Part shown: one piece after another, positions 1-8,524 of the stretch | Layout: every line of letters begins with the position of its first letter | How positions within the stretch are numbered: the first letter of the stretch is position 1 | From: Rhizobium pisi | GTDB taxonomy: Bacteria; Pseudomonadota; Alphaproteobacteria; Rhizobiales; Rhizobiaceae | Direction: 5' to 3' | Length of the DNA: 64,000 bases | Assembly: GCF_003938655.1 (NCBI RefSeq) | Contig: NZ_RJJT01000003.1 | Location: forward strand, 124,001-188,000 | The notes under the pieces: model-generated | The model's input: only the letters and a program-made list of their open reading frames with translations | The model's database searches: none | What the model was told of the DNA's origin: nothing | Made by a program: the position numbers and the translations under genes

Positions 1-216
1 AGGAAGTGAAATCTACAGATTTAATAGCTTTTTGCGCGCTTTCGGGTTCCAAACTTTGGGACGGGAGAGCAAATTTGAACTGCCGCCGCAGCCCGCGCTA
101 GATTGTTGTGTCAAAAATGCTGTTGGCACCGACCGACCCTGCCGCGCCTCGGACGATCCCAGCCGCCTGGCATCGTCGTCTGTTTGCTTGCGGTCATTCC
201 GCCCGAAGATGCGGGG

Positions 217-1611
217 TCAGTCGACGAATTCGACCGTCACGCCCGGCTTGACCATCTTGGCAAGTTCGGTGGCATCCCAGTTGGTCAGACGGATGCAGCC
301 ATGGCTCTGCGTGCGGCCGATCTTGGAGGGCTCGGGCGTGCCGTGGATGCCGTAGGTCGGCTTGGAGAGCGCCATCCAGACGGTGCCGACCGGGCCGTTC
401 GGGCCGGGCGGAATGTTGAGGATCTTGTCGTTGACGCCCTGCTGGAAATTGATCTTCGGATTGTAGGTGTAACCCGGATTGAGGGCGACGCGCTCGACAG
501 TCACCGTGCCCGAGGGGGAGGGCGTGTCGGTGGAGCCGATCGAAGCCGGGTAGGCGGCGAGGAGGTTGCCGGCGCCGTCATAGGCGAAGACCTGCTTGCG
601 GGCCTTGTCGGCGATGATGCGGGCGACGTCACCGGTCTTCGGCTCACCGGGATTGACGACCTTGATGACGGTGCCGGGAACGCTGAAATCGGCGCCGGGG
701 TTCATCTCCTTGAGGAAGGCCTCGTCCATGTGGAAGCGCTCGGCGAGCATTTCGGTGGTCGAGGTATAGGCGAGCGACGGCAATAGCGCCTTCTGCGAAT
801 AATCTTCAGGGATCTGCGCGACGAAGGGGCCGGCGGCATCGGCCGGGGTGATCGTGTAGCTGACGACGGGCAGGCCGCCGTTCATGCGCAGCTCTTCCAG
901 AATGGCATCGGTGTCGTTCGGATCGAGTTTCGACCCGGTCATTTGGTCGTAGGCATAGATGCCCTTGGTGACGTTCGAGCCCATATGCCCGTCGATGACG
1001 CCGGGGGAGATGCCGGCGCGGTCGAGGAAGACCTGCAGTGCGACGATCTCGGGCTTCGACTTGTTCTTCAGCGTGATGACGGGCTCTTCTGGTACCGCCT
1101 TCGGCGCGTCGGCCGGCGGAATCTGCTGATCGGGATCGATCGAGGCATAGTCGTCGCCCGGCTGCGGATTGCCGATGCTGTTGTCGTCAGGATAGGGCTG
1201 CTCGCCGAGCGGCCGGCGCTCGATCGCCGCATCCCGCGGAATGCCGCCGGTCACGGCCCCGCGCTCGGAGTAACGCGTATCGCCATTGTTACCGTCGTCG
1301 GCATAATAGGGATCGTTGCCGTACTGGTTGGCATCGCGCGAGCCGGGGCGAGGCGGATAATAGCCGCGGGCACGCATCTCGGTGGCGACGATGTTGCCGT
1401 AGGCATCGATCAGCACTCGGTTGCCGCTGCGGTCCCGGGCGTAGGCAGCGCCGGGGGGGAGGTAGTCGAGGATTTCGCCGTTCGGCGTAACCAGCACGAT
1501 ATCGCTCTGGCGGCGGTCGCGGAACTGCTGCGCGCCTGCCTCAGGCGCTGCGGCGGCAAGGGCTGCCAGCACGACCGCAAGCGAAAATGCCGATTTCAAA
1601 AAGCGATTCAC
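217..1611 (-). CDS. L,D-transpeptidase (YkuD), secreted
   Basis: Periplasmic enzyme predicted to make 3-3 cross-links in peptidoglycan or to attach proteins to it. The 464-residue protein starts with a clear signal peptide (charged MNR, hydrophobic core, AGA-QQ cleavage). It continues with a low-complexity Asp/Gly/Tyr stretch (about 30-170), a peptidoglycan-binding-like segment (about 185-230, LQVFLDRAGISPGVIDG), a LysM-like stretch (about 280-330) and the YkuD catalytic domain. The catalytic motif near the C-terminus is HG...SHGCIRL, with the nucleophilic Cys in SHGC. It is transcribed away from the DUF4432 gene across a 255-bp gap. Rhizobia carry many paralogues, so no gene symbol is given. 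The family is certain; the exact cross-linking role is inferred. Confidence 0.93.
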   Translation of the reverse strand: MNRFLKSAFSLAVVLAALAAAAPEAGAQQFRDRRQSDIVLVTPNGEILDYLPPGAAYARDRSGNRVLIDAYGNIVATEMRARGYYPPRPGSRDANQYGNDPYYADDGNNGDTRYSERGAVTGGIPRDAAIERRPLGEQPYPDDNSIGNPQPGDDYASIDPDQQIPPADAPKAVPEEPVITLKNKSKPEIVALQVFLDRAGISPGVIDGHMGSNVTKGIYAYDQMTGSKLDPNDTDAILEELRMNGGLPVVSYTITPADAAGPFVAQIPEDYSQKALLPSLAYTSTTEMLAERFHMDEAFLKEMNPGADFSVPGTVIKVVNPGEPKTGDVARIIADKARKQVFAYDGAGNLLAAYPASIGSTDTPSPSGTVTVERVALNPGYTYNPKINFQQGVNDKILNIPPGPNGPVGTVWMALSKPTYGIHGTPEPSKIGRTQSHGCIRLTNWDATELAKMVKPGVTVEFVD

Positions 1612-1866
1612 GTCTCAAACCTCGAACGGTGACTGGGCAGACACACACCCGTCAATTTTGACGCTAGTGTGGAATTTATGAAACTGTGCTGAACAAAATA
1701 TGAAAATCACTAAGATTTCCTTTTACTCATAAACGTTTGCGTTCTTGTGTCCGTTCCGCAAAATCCACCGTTGCGGCGAAAACGCAAGATGGAGGCGGCG
1801 CCAATTGACGAAGGGCGGACCAAAACCTAACGCTACGGCGGGCGATAAATCCTTGAGGAGACTGCG

Positions 1867-2706
1867 ATGATCGAATTTGCCGCCGCAAGCGGGCCGCGCC
1901 TGATGCTGGATGAAACATCGGTGCTGGATATCGGCGGATGTATCGTCGACGGCGTCGATATCGCGCCGAAGCGGGCCATTCCCGATGACGGCGATCCGCG
2001 AATCGATCATTCGCTTGAAGGCTTCCTCTTCACCTGCGGACCGGACCATATCCGCCACCGCCAGCCGATCCCCGGCCGGTCGGACGGCAAGGTCTATCCG
2101 TTGCACGGATCGGCCTCCGGCCATGCGGCGAAGGTGCTGTGGACGAAATTCGAAAACGGCAATGCCGAATGCCGCGCCGATATCGACATCATGACCGTCG
2201 AGGGCCTGTCGCAACGCATCGAGCGGCTGTGGCGGATCGAGGGGGCGACCGGCGAGGTGCGGCTCGAGGACCGCGTCGTCAATACCAGCGACCGGACCGT
2301 GCCGACCTTCCTGATGTATCACATGAACACGGGCGGCAAATGGCTGGACGAGGGCACCCGGCTCGAAGGGCAGATGCTGGAGAATGGCGGCTTTCCCTGG
2401 ACCTTCGGCGAGGAGCCGGGCGGCATCTTCTGCCTCCCCACGCCGGTGACGGAGGAGGGCTTTGCGGAGGTCCGGCTCGGGCCGATCGCCGCGATCGGCG
2501 GCAGGACGCTTCGCGTGCGCTTCCGTGCCGATACGCTGCCTTATCTGCAGGTCTGGCGGAACCAGAAGACGCCGGCCCATATCATCGGCATCGAGCCCGT
2601 TTCGCACCGCTGGGTCTTGCGCGACGAGCTTGAGGCGGCCGGAGAGTTCAACATGCTGGCGCCTGGCGAGAGCCGCAGTTATGCGCTGACCTTCACCTTC
2701 CTGTGA
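1867..2706 (+). CDS. DUF4432 / aldose-1-epimerase-like protein
   Basis: The 279-residue protein resembles the DUF4432 branch of the galactose-mutarotase superfamily, which has a beta-sandwich fold and carbohydrate-like ligands. Supporting stretches are IDHSLEGFLFTCGPDHIR, YPLHGSASGHAAKV, and a C-terminal half of alternating strands ending PAHIIGIEPVSHRW...LAPGES. There is no signal peptide, so it is cytoplasmic. The start is supported by GAGGAG a few bases upstream. It is followed after 70 bp by a DUF442 gene with its own ribosome binding site. The substrate is unknown. I infer a mutarotase-type role in sugar or uronate metabolism from the fold only. Confidence 0.8.
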   Translation: MIEFAAASGPRLMLDETSVLDIGGCIVDGVDIAPKRAIPDDGDPRIDHSLEGFLFTCGPDHIRHRQPIPGRSDGKVYPLHGSASGHAAKVLWTKFENGNAECRADIDIMTVEGLSQRIERLWRIEGATGEVRLEDRVVNTSDRTVPTFLMYHMNTGGKWLDEGTRLEGQMLENGGFPWTFGEEPGGIFCLPTPVTEEGFAEVRLGPIAAIGGRTLRVRFRADTLPYLQVWRNQKTPAHIIGIEPVSHRWVLRDELEAAGEFNMLAPGESRSYALTFTFL

Positions 2707-2776
2707 GTGAAGTGTTGTTGACGCCTGCCGGCCTGCGTCGTAGACCTTCAGCCCACGATTTTTAGGAGACAGGACG

Positions 2777-3115
2777 ATGGATATTCGCCAGATCGACGAT
2801 GAATATTCGGTTTCGGGTCAGATCACGCCCGAGGACCTCGACGAGATCAAGGCGCTGGGCTTCAAATCGATCGTCTGCCATCGCCCCGACCAGGAAAGCC
2901 CGGACCAGACGCCGTTCTCGGTCATCGAGGCGCGCGCCAGGGAGCTCGGCCTCGATATCGCCCATGTGCCTGTGGGACCGATGGGCGTGACCGAGGAAGC
3001 GGTGCAGGGCATGGTCGACGCGCTCGACGAATTCCCGCGGCCGATGCTCGGCTATTGCCGCTCCGGCGCACGCTCGACGGCGATCTATCAGAAGACCCAT
3101 CATATCCGCGGCTAA
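2777..3115 (+). CDS. DUF442 / TIGR01244 phosphatase-like sulfurtransferase
   Basis: Small cytoplasmic protein (112 residues) of the DUF442 family, with a dual-specificity-phosphatase-like fold. The signature loop CRSGARS sits near residue 95 and carries the catalytic Cys. The N-terminal ISGQITPEDLDEIKALGFKS-type pattern (here VSGQITPEDL) is typical. Family members occur alone or fused to the persulfide dioxygenase-like protein Blh, and some act in sulfide or biofilm-linked regulation. No bigR or blh gene is adjacent here, so that role is not supported by context. The start has AGGAGA at good spacing. A small hairpin (3140-3160) separates it from ridA. Confidence 0.85.
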   Translation: MDIRQIDDEYSVSGQITPEDLDEIKALGFKSIVCHRPDQESPDQTPFSVIEARARELGLDIAHVPVGPMGVTEEAVQGMVDALDEFPRPMLGYCRSGARSTAIYQKTHHIRG

Positions 3116-3139
3116 GCCCGGCTCCGGAGCCCGATTTTC

Positions 3140-3166
3140 CGGCGCTGTTTTTCAGCGCCGTCATTT
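3140..3166 (+). terminator. Hairpin after DUF442 gene
   Basis: An 8-bp perfect stem (CGGCGCTG / CAGCGCCG) with a five-T loop lies 25 bp after the DUF442 stop. It is followed by TCATTTTCC, so the T-tract is weak. It may terminate transcription partly or protect the 3' end before ridA. Confidence 0.5.
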
Positions 3167-3188
3167 TCCATTCACTGAGGAGACTATA

Positions 3189-3533
3189 ATGAGCATCAAG
3201 CGTATCGACGTCGGCTCGCGCATGAGCGGCGCCGTCATTCATGGCAACACGGTTTATCTCGCAGGCCAGGTCGGCGAGGGCGAAAGCGTCACCGATCAGT
3301 GCAAGTCCTCGCTTGCCGAAGTCGACCGCCTGCTGGCTGCATCAGGCAGCAGCAAGTCGAAGATCCTGCAGACGATCATCTACCTCTCCGATATCGCCTA
3401 TTTCGCAGAAATGAATGCCGTCTGGGAAGGCTGGATCGACCCGGCAAACCCGCCGGCACGCGCCACCAGCGAAGCCAAGCTCGCTGCGCCGAAATACAAG
3501 GTCGAGTTCATCGTCACGGCTGCGCTCGACTAA
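3189..3533 (+). CDS. RidA family protein
   Basis: 114-residue member of the YjgF/YER057c/UK114 (Rid) family. RidA enzymes hydrolyse reactive enamine and imine intermediates released by PLP enzymes such as threonine dehydratase. The sequence has the family pattern: HGNTVYLAGQVG near the N-terminus, LLAASGSSKSKILQTIIYL in the middle, and a C-terminal PPARATSEAKLA segment. The Arg of that segment corresponds to the substrate-carboxylate Arg in active members. The length is normal for the family. The start is preceded by GAGGAG. Several Rid subfamilies exist, so the exact substrate is not fixed. Confidence 0.9.
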   Translation: MSIKRIDVGSRMSGAVIHGNTVYLAGQVGEGESVTDQCKSSLAEVDRLLAASGSSKSKILQTIIYLSDIAYFAEMNAVWEGWIDPANPPARATSEAKLAAPKYKVEFIVTAALD

Positions 3534-3554
3534 GGTCGCCGCAAGTCTGCTCTC

Positions 3555-3588
3555 AAAGCCGGTGGGGCAACCTACCGGCTTTTTGTTT
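3555..3588 (+). terminator. Rho-independent terminator after ridA
   Basis: A 9-bp perfect stem (AAAGCCGGT / ACCGGCTTT) runs into a T-rich tail (TTTTTGTTT). It lies 21 bp after the ridA stop and overlaps the 3' end of the convergent ThDP-enzyme gene, whose stop is at 3572. Confidence 0.8.
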
Positions 3589-5230
3589 GCGCGATTTCAG
3601 AAAGAGTGCGCGTCGGCGTGATCGCCTCCGGATCGAGCTTCACCTCGATGATCGCGGGTTTGCCGCTGGCGCGCGTGCGTTCGAAGGCGGGGGCGAATTC
3701 CTCGGTCTTCTCCACCGTCTCGCCATGGCCGCCATAGGCGCGGGCAAGGGCTGCGAAATCGGGATTGGTCAGATCCGTGCTGCTGACGCGGCCCGGATAT
3801 TCGCGCTCCTGATGCATGCGGATCGTGCCGTACATGCCGTTGTTGACGACGACTGATATGATCGGCAGGCCGTAGCGGATGGCGGTGGCGAATTCCTGGC
3901 CGTGCATCATAAAGCAGCCGTCGCCGGCAAAGCAGATGACCTCGCGCTCGGGAAAGAGATGCTTGGCGGCGACGGCGGCCGGCAGGCCGTAACCCATCGA
4001 GCCGGAGGTCGGGGCGGACTGCGTGTTGAAGCGGCGGAAACGATGGAAACGGTGCACCCAGGTGGCGTAATTGCCTGCGCCATTGGTGAAGATCGTCTCC
4101 GGCCCGGTATTGGCCTCCAGCCATTCCATGATCGGTCCCATCTGGACGGCGCCCGGGCCTGTCGCCGGCGGCTTCGACCAGCCGAGATAGGCCTGGTGCA
4201 GACGCTCGGTGCGCTCGGCCCAGCGCGGCTCGGCCGGCGCTTCCAAATCGGCAAGTGCGGCGACGAATTCGGAGGGTGCGGCGCAGATGGCGAGATCCGG
4301 ACGGTAGATCCGGCCGAGTTCGGAAGCGTCGGGATAGACGTGCACCAGCGATTGCTGGGGGTAGGGGATATCGACCAGCGTATAGGACGAGGATGGCATT
4401 TCCGACATGCGGGCGCCGAGCAGGATCAGCAGGTCGCTCTCCTTGACCTCTTTTGCCAGGGCAGGATTGATGCCGATGCCGACGTCGCCGGCATAGCAGG
4501 GATGGAGATGATCGAACAGCATCTGCCGGCGGAAGGAGCAGCCGACCGGCAGGCTGAAGCGTTCCGCGAAGCTCTGGAAATCGGCAACGGCATCGGCATC
4601 CCATCGCGTGCCGCCGAGGATCACCATCGGCCGCTCGGCCTTCAAGAGGCGCAGATACAGATCGTCGATCTGGCGGCGGCCGGGATGAGCTTCGACGCGC
4701 GTGTAGCGCCGGGCGCGGGGTGCTTCCACCTCGTCGCGCAGCATATCTTCGGGCAGCGTCAGCACGACGGGGCCGGGGCGGCCGGAGGTCGCGATCGCAA
4801 AGGCGCGGGTGACGAATTCGGGAATGCGGGCGGCATCGTCGATTTCGCCGACCCATTTGGCGAATTCGGTGAAGGCGCGACGGAACTCGACCTCCTGGAA
4901 GGCTTCGCGCTCGCGCGCTTCCCGCTGCACCTGGCCGATGAAAAGGATCATCGGGATCGAATCCTGTCTTGCGATATGCAGCCCGGCCGACGCGTTGGTG
5001 GCGCCGGGGCCGCGGGTGACCATGCAGACACCGGGTTCGCCCGTCAGCCTGCCCCAGCAATCGGCCATCATCGCAGCTCCGCCTTCCTGACGGCAGACGA
5101 GGACGTCGATATCGCTGTCGCGCAGCGCGTCGAGGACGGCAAGGAAGCTCTCGCCGGGCACGCAGGAGAGGCGTTTGACGCCGTTTGCCTTCAACGCCTC
5201 GACGATCAGTTCTCCGCCCGTTTTCTTCAT
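3572..5230 (-). CDS. Thiamine diphosphate-dependent enzyme (acetolactate synthase-like)
   Basis: The 552-residue protein has the three-domain layout of the acetolactate synthase / benzoylformate decarboxylase superfamily. The N-terminal pyrimidine-binding domain has the activating Glu in CRQEGGAAMMAD (about 52-63). A central domain follows. The C-terminal PP-binding domain has GDGCFMMHGQEF...VVNNGMYG (GDG-X-N motif). Transketolases and oxalyl-CoA decarboxylases differ at the N-terminus. I chose the start at MKKTGGEL because it lies 13 bp after the stop of the upstream CoA-transferase gene; an upstream in-frame ATG (5293) would overlap that gene. It is the last gene of a four-gene operon. An IlvB role in branched-chain biosynthesis is unlikely because no ilvH is near. 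Carboligation or lyase activity on a 2-hydroxyacyl substrate is an inference. Confidence 0.85.
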   Translation of the reverse strand: MKKTGGELIVEALKANGVKRLSCVPGESFLAVLDALRDSDIDVLVCRQEGGAAMMADCWGRLTGEPGVCMVTRGPGATNASAGLHIARQDSIPMILFIGQVQREAREREAFQEVEFRRAFTEFAKWVGEIDDAARIPEFVTRAFAIATSGRPGPVVLTLPEDMLRDEVEAPRARRYTRVEAHPGRRQIDDLYLRLLKAERPMVILGGTRWDADAVADFQSFAERFSLPVGCSFRRQMLFDHLHPCYAGDVGIGINPALAKEVKESDLLILLGARMSEMPSSSYTLVDIPYPQQSLVHVYPDASELGRIYRPDLAICAAPSEFVAALADLEAPAEPRWAERTERLHQAYLGWSKPPATGPGAVQMGPIMEWLEANTGPETIFTNGAGNYATWVHRFHRFRRFNTQSAPTSGSMGYGLPAAVAAKHLFPEREVICFAGDGCFMMHGQEFATAIRYGLPIISVVVNNGMYGTIRMHQEREYPGRVSSTDLTNPDFAALARAYGGHGETVEKTEEFAPAFERTRASGKPAIIEVKLDPEAITPTRTLSEIAQTKSR

Positions 5231-5243
5231 GACCAAGCCTTCT

Positions 5244-6446
5244 TCATGACGATGCCTTCCTCTCGTACTCAGCGAGTTCCGCCAGAATTTCATCCCTGTG
5301 TTCGCCGAGGCGCGGGCTCGGCCTGGTGTAACGCAGCGGCGTCTCGGACATGACGACAGGCGTCCTGACGCCTGGGATCATCGTGCCTGCGGCATCCGCA
5401 AGGTCGATGCGCAGGCCGCGGGCCTGCACCTGCTGATCGGCGAACATTTCCTCGATCGTGTTGATCGCGCCGGATGGAACCCCATTCTCCTCGCAGGCTT
5501 TCAGGAGATCCGCCTTCTGCCATTTCAGCGTCTCGGTAGAGATGAGGCGGCGCACCTCGCCGCGATTGGCGACGCGAGCCTTGTTGGTGGAAAAGCGCTC
5601 GTCGCCTGACATCGCCTCCAGGCCGAGGATGGTGCAGAGGCGGCGGAACTGGCCGTCGTTTCCCACAGCAAGGATGAGATAACCGTCAGCCGCCGGCACG
5701 ACCTCATAGGGCGAAATGTTGGGATGGGCATTGCCGAGGCGGGTCGGTGCGGCGCCGGAAATGAGGTAATTCATGTTCTGATTGGCAAGCACGGCCGACT
5801 GTACGTCGAGCAGGGCCATGTCGATGAGCTGGCCTTCGCCTGTTTTCAGCGCGTGGATCAATGCGGCCTCGATTGCCGAGACGGCATAGATGCCGGTGAA
5901 GATATCGGCGATAGCCACACCCGCCTTCATCGGCTGGCCGTCAGGCTCTCCGGTGATCGACATGAAGCCTGAGATGCCCTGCACGATATAGTCGTAGCCG
6001 GCGAAGCTGGCATAGGGGCCGGTCTGGCCGAAGCCGGTGATCGAGCAATAGACGAGCTTCGGGTTCACCTTCCGCAGGCTGTCGTAATCGAGCCCGTATT
6101 TGACGAGGCCGCCGAGCTTGAAATTCTCGATCACCACATCGGCGGTGGCCACGAGCCGGCGGACGAGATCCTGGCCTTCCCCGCTCTTCAGGTCGGCGGT
6201 GATGGAGCGCTTGCCGCGATTGGTGGCGTGATAATAGGCGGCCGAGAGATTTTCGCCGTCGGCGCCTTCGACGAAGGGCGGTCCCCATTGGCGGGTATCG
6301 TCGCCGCCATCGGGATTTTCGACCTTGATGACGTCGGCGCCGAGATCGGCAAGCATCTGTCCTGCCCAGGGGCCGGCCAGCACTCGGGCAAGCTCGATCA
6401 CCCGGATGCCGGCAAGCGGCGGCTTTTTCGTCACGGTTTCCGTCAT
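5244..6446 (-). CDS. CaiB/BaiF family CoA-transferase
   Basis: 400-residue class III CoA-transferase, which moves CoA between carboxylic acids through an aspartyl-CoA intermediate. Family features include an N-terminal PLAGIRVIELARVLAGPWAG, then LADLGADVIKVENP, NRGKRSITADLK, and GEGQLIDMALLDV. The Asp of the last motif fits the catalytic position in formyl-CoA transferase. Length and domain order are normal. It lies 17 bp after the DMT transporter gene and 13 bp before the ThDP enzyme. The pairing suggests a pathway in which a carboxylic acid is activated and then cleaved or condensed. The neighbour is not a recognisable oxalyl-CoA decarboxylase, so an frc/oxc assignment is not made. Confidence 0.92.
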   Translation of the reverse strand: MTETVTKKPPLAGIRVIELARVLAGPWAGQMLADLGADVIKVENPDGGDDTRQWGPPFVEGADGENLSAAYYHATNRGKRSITADLKSGEGQDLVRRLVATADVVIENFKLGGLVKYGLDYDSLRKVNPKLVYCSITGFGQTGPYASFAGYDYIVQGISGFMSITGEPDGQPMKAGVAIADIFTGIYAVSAIEAALIHALKTGEGQLIDMALLDVQSAVLANQNMNYLISGAAPTRLGNAHPNISPYEVVPAADGYLILAVGNDGQFRRLCTILGLEAMSGDERFSTNKARVANRGEVRRLISTETLKWQKADLLKACEENGVPSGAINTIEEMFADQQVQARGLRIDLADAAGTMIPGVRTPVVMSETPLRYTRPSPRLGEHRDEILAELAEYERKASS

Positions 6447-6463
6447 ATTCCTCCGGAAGGCGG

Positions 6464-7420
6464 TTACGGCGCCAGCGTCGCCTCAGATGTATCGGATACG
6501 GGTCTGGATGCAAAGCGGCGCTCGCGCCAGAGGATGTAGAAGCCCGACGCCATGATGATCATGATGCCGAGCCATTTGACCGCATTCGGAAAGTCGCCGA
6601 AAACCAGCCAGGCGAAAATCGTCGCCGATACGATCTCGAAATATTGCAGCGGCGCCAGCGTCGAGGCCGGTGCGGCGCGATAGGCATAGACGCCGAAGAT
6701 GCCAGCGGTTGCCGCCGTGGCGCCGACGCCTGCGAGATAGAACCAGACATTGCCCTGCGGCATGACGGGATCGAGGAGATCTGAACCGGTTCCCTCGCCG
6801 AAAAAGAGCAGGATGGCGCAGAAGAGCAGGCCCCAGATGCCCATCTGGAACTGCATCGCCCAGGGGTCTTCCCTGTGCGAGAGGACGCGGGTCATCAGCA
6901 CGAAGGTTGCGATGCAGAGCGCGCTGAGGACGGGCAGAAGCGCGACATAGCCGACCTCCTCGAAGCTCGGCTGGATGATCAGCATCGCCCCGAAGAAGCC
7001 GACGCCGCAGGCGGTATAGCGCCGCCAGCCGATCGTTTCCTTCAGGAAGATGCCGCCGAAGATCGTCACGATGATCGGCTCGACGAAGAAGATCGCAATC
7101 GCGTCGGCGACCGCCATGTATTTCAGGGTGGTAACGAAGGAGATCATCGAGACGGTGATGATCGCGCCGCGGATGGCATGGAACAGGCTCTGGCTCCACG
7201 AGAAATCGGTAAAGCTGCGCCGCCACAACACGATCGGCAGCATGCAGAGCGCCTGGATGGCGAAGCGGGCGGCGGTGACCTCGGCGGATGGAATGGTGAC
7301 GACAGCAAGCTTGGAGAAGACATCGATGAGCGGCGAGACCATCACCGATAGAAACATCAGCGCAAGCCCGGTCGTCACTTCGGAGGCGGACGAAACTGTG
7401 CGGGAGGAGGAGCTGCTCAT
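6464..7420 (-). CDS. DMT family transporter (EamA)
   Basis: Inner-membrane protein of 318 residues with about ten hydrophobic segments in two EamA repeats. Conserved traits are TAARFAIQALCMLPIV in the first repeat and a second-repeat ending with PLQYFEIVSATIFAWLVFGD. The start at MSSSSSRTV gives normal length. An upstream in-frame extension would run antisense-like through the preceding hydrolase gene and is rejected. Located third from last in the minus-strand operon, it could export or import the acid handled by the neighbouring CoA-transferase and ThDP enzyme. That link is inferred from spacing alone (17 bp to each neighbour). Confidence 0.9.
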   Translation of the reverse strand: MSSSSSRTVSSASEVTTGLALMFLSVMVSPLIDVFSKLAVVTIPSAEVTAARFAIQALCMLPIVLWRRSFTDFSWSQSLFHAIRGAIITVSMISFVTTLKYMAVADAIAIFFVEPIIVTIFGGIFLKETIGWRRYTACGVGFFGAMLIIQPSFEEVGYVALLPVLSALCIATFVLMTRVLSHREDPWAMQFQMGIWGLLFCAILLFFGEGTGSDLLDPVMPQGNVWFYLAGVGATAATAGIFGVYAYRAAPASTLAPLQYFEIVSATIFAWLVFGDFPNAVKWLGIMIIMASGFYILWRERRFASRPVSDTSEATLAP

Positions 7421-7437
7421 GATGGAATCCCTGTGGC

Positions 7438-8367
7438 TCAGGCTCTTGCGATGGCCCCGTCGCACCAGTCCGCGAAGGCCGCGGTCGCCGCATCCGCGCC
7501 GATCTCGTTCAGCGTTTCGTGCCGCATGTCCTGATATATCAAGGTGCTGATACGAGAGAAGCCCTGGCCTTTCAAATGGTTTGACAGCCAGAGGATGGCT
7601 TTTCCACGCTCCGTTGCTGGATCTTCTTCGCCGCCGACCAGATGGATCGGCAGATCTCGCGCCAGCCGGTCGAGATGGGCCTTCTGCGGCGCGCGGAAGG
7701 TCATCTCGAAGAGATCGAGCCAGAGGGAGACGGAGGCATCGAAGCCGCAAAGCGGATCGGCGACATATTTCTCGACTTCTCCGGGAATGCGCGACAGCCA
7801 GTCGAATTCGGTGCGGTGGCCGGGAACGGATTTGCCCCAGGCGCCGAAGGTGAGTTTCGGCAGCAGGCCGCTCGGCACGTCGGAGCCTTTCAGCATGCGC
7901 TCGGCAAGGAGGATCGCCTGGGCGGCGCGGCCGGCAAGGCCGACGGCGAAATTCGAATTCCAGACGGCGACGGCATCGAAATCGGCCGGAGCCGTGACCG
8001 CCGCATTGAGAGCGATGAGGCCGCCCATCGAATGGCCGAAGAGGATCACCGGCAGGCCGGGGTGGCGGGAAGCGGCATGGGCGCGCATGGCGATGACGTC
8101 GCCGATCACCTTATCGACGCCGCCGCGCCGGGCAAAACGGCCGATCGGCGCGTCGGGCGCCGTCGTCTCGCCATGGCCGCGGTGATCGTGGGCATAGACG
8201 TGATAGCCGCGCGCCGCCATCGTCTCGGCAAAGGCGCGGTAACGTTTGGAATGTTCGGCGAGCCCGTGCGATATCAACAGGATGCCGCGCGCCGGGCCGG
8301 CAGCCTCGGCATGATGATAGGCGAGCGACGCCTCCGGCACCACGAGCCTTCGCGTTTCAGAAAACAT
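7438..8367 (-). CDS. Alpha/beta hydrolase (lysophospholipase / S33-like)
   Basis: 309-residue hydrolase of the monoacylglycerol lipase-like family. The nucleophile elbow is GHSMGG (about 111-116). The oxyanion-hole region reads ISHGLAEHSKRYRAFAE, and YAHDHRGHGET follows. An acid residue in the VGGEEDPAT stretch and a His in MRHETLNE near the C-terminus complete the triad. There is no signal peptide. It is the first gene of the hydrolase-DMT-CoA-transferase-ThDP operon. The divergent neighbour is RNase T2. The substrate is unknown: it may be an ester that feeds the operon's acid. Confidence 0.9.
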   Translation of the reverse strand: MFSETRRLVVPEASLAYHHAEAAGPARGILLISHGLAEHSKRYRAFAETMAARGYHVYAHDHRGHGETTAPDAPIGRFARRGGVDKVIGDVIAMRAHAASRHPGLPVILFGHSMGGLIALNAAVTAPADFDAVAVWNSNFAVGLAGRAAQAILLAERMLKGSDVPSGLLPKLTFGAWGKSVPGHRTEFDWLSRIPGEVEKYVADPLCGFDASVSLWLDLFEMTFRAPQKAHLDRLARDLPIHLVGGEEDPATERGKAILWLSNHLKGQGFSRISTLIYQDMRHETLNEIGADAATAAFADWCDGAIARA

Positions 8368-8524
8368 GCAGGTCCTCCTTGCGGCAACAGACCAGATCGC
8401 CGGGCAAATGCAACAGAGGCGTTTGATTTATCCGATAGCAATTTGCGATGCTGTTGCGATTCAGGGTTGCGGGCTTTCGATCTTCATGCTTATTTGTTCC
8501 TGTATTGTTCTTTTGGGGGTTGAA

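Noticed and set aside
3572..6446. Oxalate degradation pair (frc/oxc)
   Set aside because: The CoA-transferase fits class III, but the ThDP enzyme lacks the oxalyl-CoA decarboxylase N-terminus and looks acetolactate-synthase-like.
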